From: Novosphingobium sp.
GTDB taxonomy: Bacteria > Pseudomonadota > Alphaproteobacteria > Sphingomonadales > Sphingomonadaceae
Assembly: GCA_027490345.1 (NCBI GenBank)
Contig: JAIXYF010000088.1
Location: 1 to 9,054, forward strand
DNA length: 9,054 nt
Direction of reading: 5' to 3'
A model generated the notes under the pieces. It searched no databases. It saw only the letters and a program-made list of their open reading frames with translations, and was not told where the DNA came from. The translations under genes and the position numbers were made by a program. This document shows, piece after piece, positions 1-5,718 of this stretch. Every line of letters begins with the position of its first letter. The first letter of the stretch is position 1.

Positions 1-300
1 ATCCAGACGCAGCGGCCCAAAGTGCAGCTGCAGGTGCTGCCCGGGCTGGAAGGGGTGATCGGCGCCGATGCCGAAGCGCTCACTCGCCAGTTCGGTGCGC
101 CCCGGCTCGATGTGCGCGATGGCGATGCGCGCAAGCTGCAATGGAGCGGCAGTCCCTGCGTGCTTGATGCCTATCTCTATCCCGCAGAAGGCGGCGGTCG
201 CACAGTCGCGACCTACGTCGATGCGCGGCGCGGCGACGGGCGCGATGTTGACCGCGCGGCCTGCGTCGCGGCGCTCAGACAAGCTGCGCCGCGACGTTAG
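1..300 (+). CDS. Uncharacterised conserved protein, C-terminal part (5' end outside window)
   Basis: Reading frame 1 is open from the first base to a TAG stop at 298-300, giving 99 residues with no obvious start. A GTG lies at 22, but the coding frame continues upstream of it, so I treat this as the 3' end of a longer gene. The visible part contains a PGLEGVIGADAEALTRQFGAPRLDV stretch split over residues 16-41, then a C-V-L-D-A-Y-L-Y-P strand (about residues 53-61), a V-D-A-R-R turn and a final D-R-A-A-C-V-A-A-L helix with a second cysteine. The pattern of a short helix followed by beta strands and a cysteine pair resembles small exported or lipoprotein-type hypothetical proteins of Sphingomonadales, but the N-terminus that would show a signal peptide is missing. 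I recognise no named domain and assign no function. The gene converges on the minus-strand oxidoreductase, with only 6 bp between the two stop codons. Confidence 0.7.
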   Translation: MQTQRPKVQLQVLPGLEGVIGADAEALTRQFGAPRLDVRDGDARKLQWSGSPCVLDAYLYPAEGGGRTVATYVDARRGDGRDVDRAACVAALRQAAPRR

Positions 301-306
301 GGCGCC

Positions 307-1485
307 TTATTCCTCAACCGCGAAGCTGATTTCGGCATGGGCGCGCAGGCGCTCGACCAGTGCTTCGCCCAGCAGCGCGCCCGGTGTGGCAATCGCGCCC
401 TCCGCCTCGCACGAAAGCAGCGCGATCCCGGTCTCGGCCAGCATCCGGCTGGTCGAACCATAGCCCGGATCGTAGCGGCCCTTCACGCCATAGCGGATTT
501 CGCGCCCGTCCGGCATTTCGCCGACGAACAGCACATTATAGTGACCATTGAGCCGCTCGTCCGCGCTCGGTCCTTCGCCCGGCTTGGGATCGTTCGGGCC
601 GCCAATCATGGGCGTTTTGGCCATATGTTCGGCAATGGCCTGGCCTTGCTCGCCCGGCCCGGTCAGCACCATCTCGTCATAGACGAAGTCTTCGCCATAG
701 GCGTGTCCGCGAAGGAAATTGGTGCGGTGGACGTTCTTGGTGTTGATCACAGCCATGATGAACGGCGCGGCCCAGCTGCCAGTGGCGTCATCATGGAACG
801 GCGTGTCACCCGCAGGCTGCGCCGGGCCTTCAAACCCAGGCGTCAGGCCGAATGGGCTGGTCATGATCGGGATCAGGGCAGGATTTGCGCCCAGCGCCTT
901 GAGCGTCGCGCCAAGGCTGGCCGCCGTGCCGCCCGAGAAGCCGCCGACCATGGCCCGCACACGGCACTTCACCCGCGGCACTGGTGCGCCAAAGCGCGAC
1001 TTGGCTTCCTGCTGCAGCATGAACACGCCCAAATCGAAGGGAATCGAATCGAAGCCGGACGAAAACGCCACGCGCGCCCCCGTTTCCTTGGCCTGATCGT
1101 GCAAGGCATCGACCATCTGGCGCATCCACACCGGCTCACCGCAAAGGTCGGCATAGTCCGTCCCGGCGGCCACACAGGCGCGGAGCACCGGTTCGCCATA
1201 GAGCTGATACGGCCCGACGGTCGTCACCACCACACGGGTCTGCTCCGCCATCGCCGCAAGGCTGGCGGGATCATTCGAATCGGCCACGACCAACGGCGTA
1301 TCGGCAGGCGCGCCGACCAGATCGCGCACTTCCGCCAGCTTTTCCGCGCTGCGCCCGGCCATCGCCCAGCGCGGGCCATCTTGGCCATAATGATGCGCCA
1401 GATATTCCGCCACCAGTCGCCCGGTATAGCCGGTTGCGCCATAGACGATCAGATCGAAGGGCCTCTCAGCCTTGCTCGTTGCCAT
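307..1485 (-). CDS. Saccharopine dehydrogenase-like NAD(P)-dependent oxidoreductase (trans-acting enoyl reductase type)
   Basis: This encodes 392 residues. An N-terminal Rossmann fold is shown by the dinucleotide-binding loop GATGYTG at residues 16-22 after a hydrophobic strand, an AGRS motif at 43-46 (typical cofactor 2'-phosphate/ribose side), TTVGPY at 88-93, GTDYADLCGE at 108-117 and GFDSIPFDLGV at 144-154. The C-terminal half has GGFSGGTAAS (181-190), a KPGEGPS...GHY block (301-316) and PGYGSTSRMLAETG (340-353). From memory of the family, these blocks match the saccharopine dehydrogenase-like group that includes the mycobacterial trans-acting enoyl reductase of phenolic glycolipid and dimycocerosate synthesis (about 418 residues). 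True saccharopine dehydrogenase activity in lysine metabolism is unlikely. A lipid or polyketide enoyl reduction is an inference and the substrate is unknown. The ATG at 1485 is preceded by GGGAGA (1491-1496) at 5-nt spacing, which fixes the start. It is the last gene of the minus-strand cluster, 38 bp after dcd. Confidence 0.88.
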   Translation of the reverse strand: MATSKAERPFDLIVYGATGYTGRLVAEYLAHHYGQDGPRWAMAGRSAEKLAEVRDLVGAPADTPLVVADSNDPASLAAMAEQTRVVVTTVGPYQLYGEPVLRACVAAGTDYADLCGEPVWMRQMVDALHDQAKETGARVAFSSGFDSIPFDLGVFMLQQEAKSRFGAPVPRVKCRVRAMVGGFSGGTAASLGATLKALGANPALIPIMTSPFGLTPGFEGPAQPAGDTPFHDDATGSWAAPFIMAVINTKNVHRTNFLRGHAYGEDFVYDEMVLTGPGEQGQAIAEHMAKTPMIGGPNDPKPGEGPSADERLNGHYNVLFVGEMPDGREIRYGVKGRYDPGYGSTSRMLAETGIALLSCEAEGAIATPGALLGEALVERLRAHAEISFAVEE

Positions 1486-1496
1486 CAGTTTCTCCC

Positions 1497-1506
1497 GTTA
1501 TATAAC
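1497..1506. other. 10-bp perfect palindrome GTTATATAAC in the dcd-oxidoreductase gap
   Basis: The 38-bp gap between the dcd stop and the oxidoreductase start contains the perfect palindrome GTTATATAAC. It is AT-rich in an otherwise GC-rich window and abuts the Shine-Dalgarno sequence of the oxidoreductase. On the minus strand it contains TATAAC, which could act as a -10 element, but no good -35 is seen upstream inside dcd. It could be a small operator, an internal promoter or chance; the sequence alone does not decide. Confidence 0.3.
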
Positions 1507-1523
1507 TGTTTTGATGCTCTTTT

Positions 1524-2078
1524 TCAAAGTTTCGGCAGGGTCACCCCGCGCTGGCCCATATATTTGCCCGCGCGGTCGGCATAGCTCACTTCGCACGGCT
1601 CATTGCCTTGCAGGAACAGGAACTGGCAAGCCCCTTCATTGGCATAGATTTTGGCCGGCAGCGGCGTGGTGTTGGAAAACTCCAGCGTCACGTGGCCCTC
1701 CCAGCCCGGCTCCAGCGGGGTGACGTTCACGATGATGCCGCAGCGCGCATAAGTCGATTTGCCGAGGCAGATCACCAGCACATCGCGCGGAACGCGGAAG
1801 TATTCCACCGTCCGCGCCAGCGCGAAGGAATTGGGCGGGATCACGCAGACATTGGTCTTGCGATCGACGAACGAGTTCGAATCGAAGTTCTTCGGATCGA
1901 CCACTGCCGAATCGACGTTGGTGAAGATCTTGAATTCGTCCGCCACCCGCGCGTCATAGCCGTAGGACGAGAGGCCGTAGCTGATGCAGTCCTCGCGCCG
2001 CTGGCTTTCCACGAACGGCTCGATCATGCCATGTTCCATCGCCTGCGTGCGGATCCACTTGTCGGATTGAATGGCCAA
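1524..2078 (-). CDS. dcd: dCTP deaminase
   Basis: This encodes 184 residues of the trimeric dUTPase-fold dCTP deaminase, which deaminates dCTP to dUTP and ammonia in the cytoplasm and supplies dUMP for thymidylate synthesis after dUTPase. The nucleotide-binding loop GKSTYARCG lies at residues 106-114. PLEPGWEG (121-128) is followed by VTLEFSN (130-136), whose Glu133 corresponds to the catalytic glutamate of the family. The C-terminal lid motif DRAGKYMGQRG is at 168-178. The SSYGYDAR segment at 37-44 is typical of the alphaproteobacterial form. Length is close to the 193-residue E. coli enzyme. The start is a TTG: the reading begins M-A-I-Q-S-D-K-W-I-R, which fits the known N-terminus of close relatives (M-S-I-L-S-D-K-W-I-R from memory), and GGAG sits 7 nt upstream, whereas no ATG lies in a suitable place. 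It follows the cytidine deaminase gene after 39 bp on the same strand. A bifunctional dCTP deaminase/dUTPase cannot be excluded by eye but is less likely. Confidence 0.95.
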   Translation of the reverse strand: MAIQSDKWIRTQAMEHGMIEPFVESQRREDCISYGLSSYGYDARVADEFKIFTNVDSAVVDPKNFDSNSFVDRKTNVCVIPPNSFALARTVEYFRVPRDVLVICLGKSTYARCGIIVNVTPLEPGWEGHVTLEFSNTTPLPAKIYANEGACQFLFLQGNEPCEVSYADRAGKYMGQRGVTLPKL

Positions 2079-2085
2079 TGCGGCG

Positions 2086-2089
2086 CTCC
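2086..2089 (-). promoter_or_regulatory. Ribosome binding site GGAG that supports the TTG start of dcd
   Basis: On the minus strand GGAG lies 7 nt upstream of the TTG at 2078-2076. No in-frame ATG or GTG has a comparable site nearby, so this site decides the start of dcd. Confidence 0.6.
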
Positions 2090-2117
2090 GGTATGTTGGG
2101 AAAAGGAAGACGTTCGT

Positions 2118-2570
2118 TCAGACCAGATTGGCCGGTCCGAAGGCATGGGGCAAGAGGGCCGAAAGCGCCACCTGCGTCAAACCGCCTGCGGCCACGCCGA
2201 TCACGGCAGGATCGGTGCCGCCTAGCGCGGCAATTTCGTGCAGCATCTGGCGGCAGCGCCCGCAGGGCATGACAGGATCGGGGCCGAACGCCGGACTGCC
2301 TGCCCGATCTGGCCGCCCGCCCGCAATCGCCACAGCCAGAAGCCCGCCGCGCCGTCCTTCGCCCATCGCCTTGGCCACGGCATTGGCCTCAGCGCAGAGC
2401 GAAAGACCGTAGCTCGCATTCTCGACATTGGCCGCTGCCACCACAGCCCCATCGGCAAACAGCAAGGCCGCACCAACGTGAAAGCGCGAATAGGGGGCAT
2501 AGGCCGTGCGCGCCGCCTCTCGTGCGGCCATAGCCAGTGTGGCTGCATCCGCTGCATCAAGCCCGCTCAT
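2118..2570 (-). CDS. cdd: Cytidine deaminase
   Basis: This encodes 150 residues of the homotetrameric, zinc-dependent cytidine deaminase family, which converts cytidine and deoxycytidine to uridine and deoxyuridine in pyrimidine salvage. The substrate-binding NVEN motif is at residues 48-51. The zinc-site CAE follows with Cys59 as ligand and Glu61 as the proton shuttle. PCGRCRQ at 102-108 supplies ligands Cys103 and Cys106. Near the N-terminus, AYAPYSRFHVGAAL (23-36) is the usual family signature. The distance from Cys59 to Cys103 is 44 residues, against 33 in the B. subtilis enzyme as I remember it, so there is an insertion of about 11 residues (the GRPDRAGSPAFGPDP segment). The ATG at 2570 overlaps the stop of the upstream GH25-like gene in an ATGA arrangement, which suggests translational coupling. 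The frame stays open 41 codons further upstream, but that extension lies inside the GH25-like gene and has no family similarity. Confidence 0.93.
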   Translation of the reverse strand: MSGLDAADAATLAMAAREAARTAYAPYSRFHVGAALLFADGAVVAAANVENASYGLSLCAEANAVAKAMGEGRRGGLLAVAIAGGRPDRAGSPAFGPDPVMPCGRCRQMLHEIAALGGTDPAVIGVAAGGLTQVALSALLPHAFGPANLV

Positions 2571-3292
2571 CGGTGCACCGCCACCCAGCGCACCGGGCCT
2601 GCCAGCCCGGCCAGATGCAACCGCGTGGTGGCGGTCCACATCACCCAAGGCCGCCCGGCATAGCCAGGCTCCAGAAAGTCCCCCGCAACCCAAAGATTGC
2701 GATCGATGCGCCTCGCAAGATGATAATGCCCTTCGAAACTGGGCGAGAGCATGAGGATTGCCGGGCGTTCGGTGTGCTTTTCAATCTGGTTGAGAAACGT
2801 CGTCAATTCGCTCTGCATCGCGGCCTCGCCCGGCGGCTGCGGGCACGAGCGCGAATCGAGATCAAGCGCCACCGCCGCAGGGAGCAGCCCGTCTTCGCGC
2901 GGCACCAGTGTAACGAAAACGGCAGCCTGCGCGTCTGCCGGGGCACACAGATCATAGACATGCACCGCGCCCACCTGCAGGCCGGCCCGGCGCGCTGCTT
3001 CCAGCGCAGGGCTGAAGGCTGCATCCCGCCGTTCGGCGCCTTCGCTTGCGGTAAGATAGACGAAATCGGCCCCATGCGCCTTGAGCATCGACCATTCGGC
3101 CGCGCCGTCATGCGCATCGAGCCACGCCCCCTGCACCGGGAAGCGCGCCCGGTCAGGTTCCCAGCGGCGCGATTCCAGCCACGCGAACCCGGCTGCCGCT
3201 ACCATAAGCAGCACGGCCGCGATGATCCACACGCGTCGCCGTGCCAGTTTACCGGAACTGTTCACGCGGCCTTGCCCAGCTTTCCCGTTCAT
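2567..3292 (-). CDS. GH25 lysozyme-like membrane-anchored protein, probably with an altered active site
   Basis: This encodes 241 residues. After a basic N-terminus (K15, R18-R20) comes one hydrophobic segment at about 21-39, probably an uncleaved signal anchor that places the rest in the periplasm. Residues 53-238 resemble glycoside hydrolase family 25 (muramidase fold): VQGAWLDAHDGAAEW aligns with the usual GIDVSxxQGxIDW, and FVYLTASEG with FVIIKATEG. A strand at 141-146 (V-A-L-D-L-D) matches the catalytic D-x-E strand, and PWVMWTAT matches the P-W-x-W-Q-Y region. Compared with that consensus, the first catalytic Asp is Trp57, D-x-E reads D-L-D (144-146), and the terminal D-x-N region reads V-R-W-V-A-V. 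Activity is therefore doubtful; a peptidoglycan-binding or structural role is possible but inferred. The ATG at 3292 overlaps the UPF0262 stop as ATGA. A TTG at 3313 and a GTG at 3265 are alternative starts. It also overlaps the start of cdd by 4 bp. Confidence 0.75.
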   Translation of the reverse strand: MNGKAGQGRVNSSGKLARRRVWIIAAVLLMVAAAGFAWLESRRWEPDRARFPVQGAWLDAHDGAAEWSMLKAHGADFVYLTASEGAERRDAAFSPALEAARRAGLQVGAVHVYDLCAPADAQAAVFVTLVPREDGLLPAAVALDLDSRSCPQPPGEAAMQSELTTFLNQIEKHTERPAILMLSPSFEGHYHLARRIDRNLWVAGDFLEPGYAGRPWVMWTATTRLHLAGLAGPVRWVAVHR

Positions 3293-3771
3293 CCCCTGAT
3301 GTGCAGCACGCAAATCAGGGTGAACAGCCGACGCGCCGTGGCAAAATCAGTCTCGATCTTGCCTTCCAGCCGCTCCAGCAGCAGGTCGGCCGCTTCGTTG
3401 TGAACACCGCGCCGGGCCATGTCGATCGTCTCGATCTCCTGCGCGGTTGCCCGGCGGATCGCCTGATAATACGAATCGCAGATCGCGAAGTAATCGCGGA
3501 TCGGGCGGCGGAACCGCCCAAGCCCCAGCACGATGGTCTCCAGCGGAGAGCCATCATCCGCCGCAATCGCCAGCGCCAGCCGCCCATCATCCACTGAAAG
3601 CCTGAGGCGATAAGGCCCTTCAAAGCCCGCTGCCGCTGCACGCACCGGACGGAAGGTGTTTTCCTCGATCAGATCGAAGATCGCGATGCGGCGTTCCTGC
3701 TCGATATCGGCATTGCGCCACACGATCGTCGCCTCGTCGAGCTCGATATGCGAAATGCGCGGGTCAGCCAT
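3289..3771 (-). CDS. UPF0262 family protein of unknown function
   Basis: This encodes 160 residues, the usual length of UPF0262, a family largely confined to Alphaproteobacteria. Recognisable blocks are ERRIAIFDLIEENTFRP (26-42), YRLRLSVDDGRL (54-65), RRPIRDYFAICDSYY (88-102), IETIDMARRGVHNEAADLL (113-131) and LEGKIETDF.TARRLFTLICVLH (135-157). The protein has no signal peptide or membrane segment and is probably cytoplasmic. No biochemical function is known to me. It is the first gene of the minus-strand cluster and overlaps the GH25-like gene by ATGA, so it is probably co-expressed with it and with the pyrimidine deaminases. The ATG at 3771 is chosen because the family N-terminus begins here. 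The frame stays open 36 codons further upstream, but that part reads into the intergenic repeat and looks non-coding. No strong Shine-Dalgarno sequence is visible ahead of this start. Confidence 0.92.
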   Translation of the reverse strand: MADPRISHIELDEATIVWRNADIEQERRIAIFDLIEENTFRPVRAAAAGFEGPYRLRLSVDDGRLALAIAADDGSPLETIVLGLGRFRRPIRDYFAICDSYYQAIRRATAQEIETIDMARRGVHNEAADLLLERLEGKIETDFATARRLFTLICVLHIRG

Positions 3772-3843
3772 GGCGGCCAGTGTCTTGCAGACGGATTCAG
3801 CGGCGGCAAGCCATTTGCGTGGGGGTTTGCCTGGGCGAAGGGC

Positions 3844-3885
3844 AAGAAGAGGGGAAACCTTGGGGCCAAGGGCCCCCAAACCCCC
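3844..3885 (+). repeat. GC-rich hairpin repeat, copy A
   Basis: The element reads AAGAAG, a purine run, then a hairpin: TTGGGGCC (3860-3867), loop AAG, GG (3871-3872), one bulged C, CCCCAA (3874-3879), followed by A and CCCCC (3881-3885). By hand alignment its last 32 bases match copy B (read on the minus strand) at 26 positions, and both copies carry AAGAAG just before that block. Runs of this type (GGGG-hairpin-CCCCC-A-ACCCCC) resemble dispersed intergenic repeats I know from Sphingomonadales and Acetobacteraceae genomes, but I cannot name a catalogued family. Confidence 0.65.
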
Positions 3886-3979
3886 GGGAACTTCTCGTCA
3901 GGTGTGACACAATGGCCACCCTGCATTAGGCAGGCCAACAAGCGCCGAGGCCCAAGTGCGAACCTCAAAAAAATGCCGT

Positions 3980-4019
3980 GGGGGTCTGGGGGCCGCTGGC
4001 CCCCGGGTTTTCGCTTCTT
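3980..4019 (-). repeat. GC-rich hairpin repeat, copy B (inverted relative to copy A)
   Basis: On the minus strand this reads AAGAAG, GCG, AAAACCC, then a perfect 7-bp stem GGGGGCC/GGCCCCC with a 3-nt loop (plus-strand positions 3988-3994 and 3998-4004), then AGACCCCC. Fourteen bases beyond the stem the minus strand has seven T residues (3973-3967), so this side looks terminator-like for leftward transcription. The copy faces copy A across about 95 bp. Confidence 0.65.
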
Positions 4020-4027
4020 CCTCCCCG

Positions 4028-4036
4028 CTATCCACA
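4028..4036 (+). promoter_or_regulatory. DnaA-box-like site upstream of dnaB
   Basis: CTATCCACA matches the DnaA consensus TTATCCACA at 8 of 9 positions and ends 57 bp before the dnaB ATG. A DnaA box upstream of the replicative helicase gene would make sense for replication-linked control. With a single imperfect box, chance occurrence is quite possible. Confidence 0.3.
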
Positions 4037-4093
4037 GGCGCCAGCCCCTGCCCGCCGCTTGCCGCACGCCCCCCGCTCGGCCACAAGCGCGCG

Positions 4094-5617
4094 ATGTCCA
4101 ACGTCCAGCCGATCCCTTTGCGTGAGCCCGAATCGGGCATCGCGCCCGCCGCCGTCCTGCCTGCCAACGTGGAGGCGGAGGCCGCGTTTCTCGGCGCGGT
4201 GCTGATCGACAACCGGATTCTGGAGGAATTGCAGACCCCGCTGCGCCCCGAGCATTTCTTCGCTGCGGTGCATGGCCGGGTGTTCGAACGCATCCTTGCG
4301 CTGATCGACCGCAAGGCGGTGGTCACCCCGGTCACGCTCAAGCCTTATTTCGAGGCGGACGAGGGCCTCAAGGAGCTTGGCGGCACGGCCTATCTGGCGC
4401 GCCTCACCTCTGATGGGCAGGGCCTGCTAGCGCCGCGTGAACTGGCCGAACAGATCTATGATCTGGCGCTGCTACGCGAACTCATCATGGTCGGGCGCAA
4501 TCTCGTCTCGGGCGCGATGGACACGAGCGAAGCAGTCGCGCCCTTGAAGCAGATCGAGCAGGCCGAAGCCGCGCTCTATGCCGTGGCCGAAGGCGCGCAG
4601 ACCGGCAACGAGGCGCAGAGCTTCGGCGTGGCCACCCGCGCTTCGCTGGAAATGATCGAGAAGGCGCTGCTTTCGGGCGGTCATATCTCGGGCAAGACCA
4701 CCGGCCTCACTTCGCTCAACGAGAAGATCGGCGGCCTTCACGATAGCGATCTCATCATCCTTGCCGGGCGCCCGGGCATGGGCAAGACCTCGCTCGTCAC
4801 CAATATCGCGTTCAACGCCGCAGACCGGCTGCGCCGCGATCTGGCGGACGGGATCAGCCTCAAGGATTCGGTGGGTGCAGGCGTTGCGTTCTTCAGCCTT
4901 GAAATGAGCGCGGATCAGCTCGCCACGCGTATCCTTGCCGAACAATCGGGCATCAGTTCCGAAGCACTGCGCATGGGCCGCATCAGCCGGGAGGATTTCC
5001 AGCAGCTCTCGTTCGCCAGCCAGCGCCTGGCCGAACTGCCCCTGTTCATCGACGATACGCCTGCGCTCACCATCGGCGCGCTGCGCACCCGCGCCCGCCG
5101 CCTGAAGCGCCGCCACGATATCGGTCTGATCGTGGTCGACTATCTCCAGCTGCTGCAAGGCTCGGGCCGCGCGAGCGACAACCGCGTCAATGAAATCTCG
5201 GAAATCAGCCGCGGCCTTAAAACGCTGGCCAAGGAACTGGCCGTCCCGGTGATCGCGCTTTCGCAGCTCAGCCGCGCGGTCGAACAGCGCGACGACAAGC
5301 GACCGATGCTCTCTGACCTGCGCGAATCGGGCTCGATCGAGCAGGACGCGGATATGGTGTGGTTCGTGTTCCGCGAGGATTACTATGTCGCCGCCAAAGA
5401 ACCCAAAGTGCCGCAGGGCACCGACGACGCCAAAACGCAGGAAGCCCACGCCGCCTGGCAGGCCGAAATGGAGCGCGTGTTCGGCCTTGCCGAACTGATC
5501 GTGGCCAAGCAGCGCCACGGCTCGACCGGCAAGGTGCGCCTGAAGTTCGAGGCGCGGATAACGCGCTTCAGCGATCTTGCGCCCGATCACATGGGGTATG
5601 ACTACGGGGACGAGTAA
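4094..5617 (+). CDS. dnaB: Replicative DNA helicase DnaB
   Basis: This encodes 507 residues of the hexameric 5'-3' helicase that unwinds DNA at the replication fork and binds primase. The N-terminal helical domain occupies about 22-125, beginning with PANVEAEAAFLGAVL (23-37). The RecA-like C-terminal domain starts near 200 and contains the Walker A motif GRPGMGKTS (225-233, Lys231), FFSLEMS (266-272) and Walker B LIVVDYLQLL (345-354, Asp349). It also has ALSQLSRAVEQR (388-399), the LSDLRESGSIEQDAD block (406-420) and the KQRHGSTG arginine-finger segment (472-479, Arg474). Compared with E. coli there are extra residues at about 245-262 and 432-458, which I recall as common in alphaproteobacterial DnaB. 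The ATG at 4094 (M-S-N-V-Q-P-I-P) is chosen because the family domain begins about 20 residues later. The open frame continues upstream for 46 codons through the intergenic repeat and does not look coding. No strong Shine-Dalgarno sequence is seen before 4094. Confidence 0.97.
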   Translation: MSNVQPIPLREPESGIAPAAVLPANVEAEAAFLGAVLIDNRILEELQTPLRPEHFFAAVHGRVFERILALIDRKAVVTPVTLKPYFEADEGLKELGGTAYLARLTSDGQGLLAPRELAEQIYDLALLRELIMVGRNLVSGAMDTSEAVAPLKQIEQAEAALYAVAEGAQTGNEAQSFGVATRASLEMIEKALLSGGHISGKTTGLTSLNEKIGGLHDSDLIILAGRPGMGKTSLVTNIAFNAADRLRRDLADGISLKDSVGAGVAFFSLEMSADQLATRILAEQSGISSEALRMGRISREDFQQLSFASQRLAELPLFIDDTPALTIGALRTRARRLKRRHDIGLIVVDYLQLLQGSGRASDNRVNEISEISRGLKTLAKELAVPVIALSQLSRAVEQRDDKRPMLSDLRESGSIEQDADMVWFVFREDYYVAAKEPKVPQGTDDAKTQEAHAAWQAEMERVFGLAELIVAKQRHGSTGKVRLKFEARITRFSDLAPDHMGYDYGDE

Positions 5618-5649
5618 TAGTCCGAGCGAGTCACCAATACGGCATTTTC

Positions 5650-5678
5650 TTGACTTTCCGGCAGGTCGGCCCTAGCCC
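5650..5678 (+). promoter_or_regulatory. Probable sigma-70-type promoter of rpoZ
   Basis: TTGACT at 5650-5655 matches the -35 consensus TTGACA at five of six bases. After 17 nt comes TAGCCC at 5673-5678 as a weak -10; CTAGCC at 16-nt spacing is the alternative. This lies in the 101-bp dnaB-rpoZ gap, 40 bp before the rpoZ start, which fits a short leader. The -10 is poor, so the call rests mainly on the -35 and its location. Confidence 0.4.
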
Positions 5679-5718
5679 GCCACTCTTCCATCCAATCCTG
5701 TTTTACACGGAGTGCCCT

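Larger units (their letters stand above)
3772..4093. other. 322-bp divergent intergenic region between the UPF0262 gene and dnaB
   Basis: This region separates two divergently transcribed genes and should carry promoters for both, but I find no convincing -35/-10 pair on either strand. It holds two inverted copies of a GC-rich hairpin repeat (3844-3885 and 3980-4019). A GTGGGGGT block at 3819-3826 recurs in direct orientation at 3978-3985, next to the second copy. There is a 5-bp hairpin CCTGC/GCAGG at 3920-3934, a small GTGT-G-ACAC dyad at 3902-3910 and a DnaA-box-like site at 4028-4036. No small gene with credible coding character was found. Confidence 0.7.

Noticed and set aside
337..1584. 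Long plus-strand reading frame of 415 residues opposite the oxidoreductase gene
   Set aside because: It is Arg/His/Ala-rich without recognisable motifs and lies antisense to a gene with clear family blocks; such shadows are normal at this GC content.
2571..2693. Upstream extension of cytidine deaminase by 41 codons
   Set aside because: It lies entirely inside the GH25-like gene, is Gly-rich without similarity, and the ATGA overlap gives a better start.
3772..3879. Upstream extension of the UPF0262 frame
   Set aside because: It runs into repeat copy A, and the family begins at the ATG at 3771.
3844..3900. Copy A as a classic rho-independent terminator for rightward transcription
   Set aside because: No T-run follows the stem, and no plus-strand gene ends here; it is better described as one of a repeat pair.
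3956..4093. Upstream in-frame extension of dnaB by 46 codons
   Set aside because: It would be translated from hairpin repeat copy B and has no resemblance to DnaB N-termini. The ATG at 4094 fits the family length.
3937..4093. A replication origin in the dnaB upstream region
   Set aside because: Only one imperfect DnaA box is present, with no AT-rich unwinding region or box cluster.
4472..5590. Minus-strand reading frame of 372 residues opposite dnaB
   Set aside because: Its composition is a mirror of dnaB codons, no domain is visible, and the sense strand encodes all DnaB motifs.
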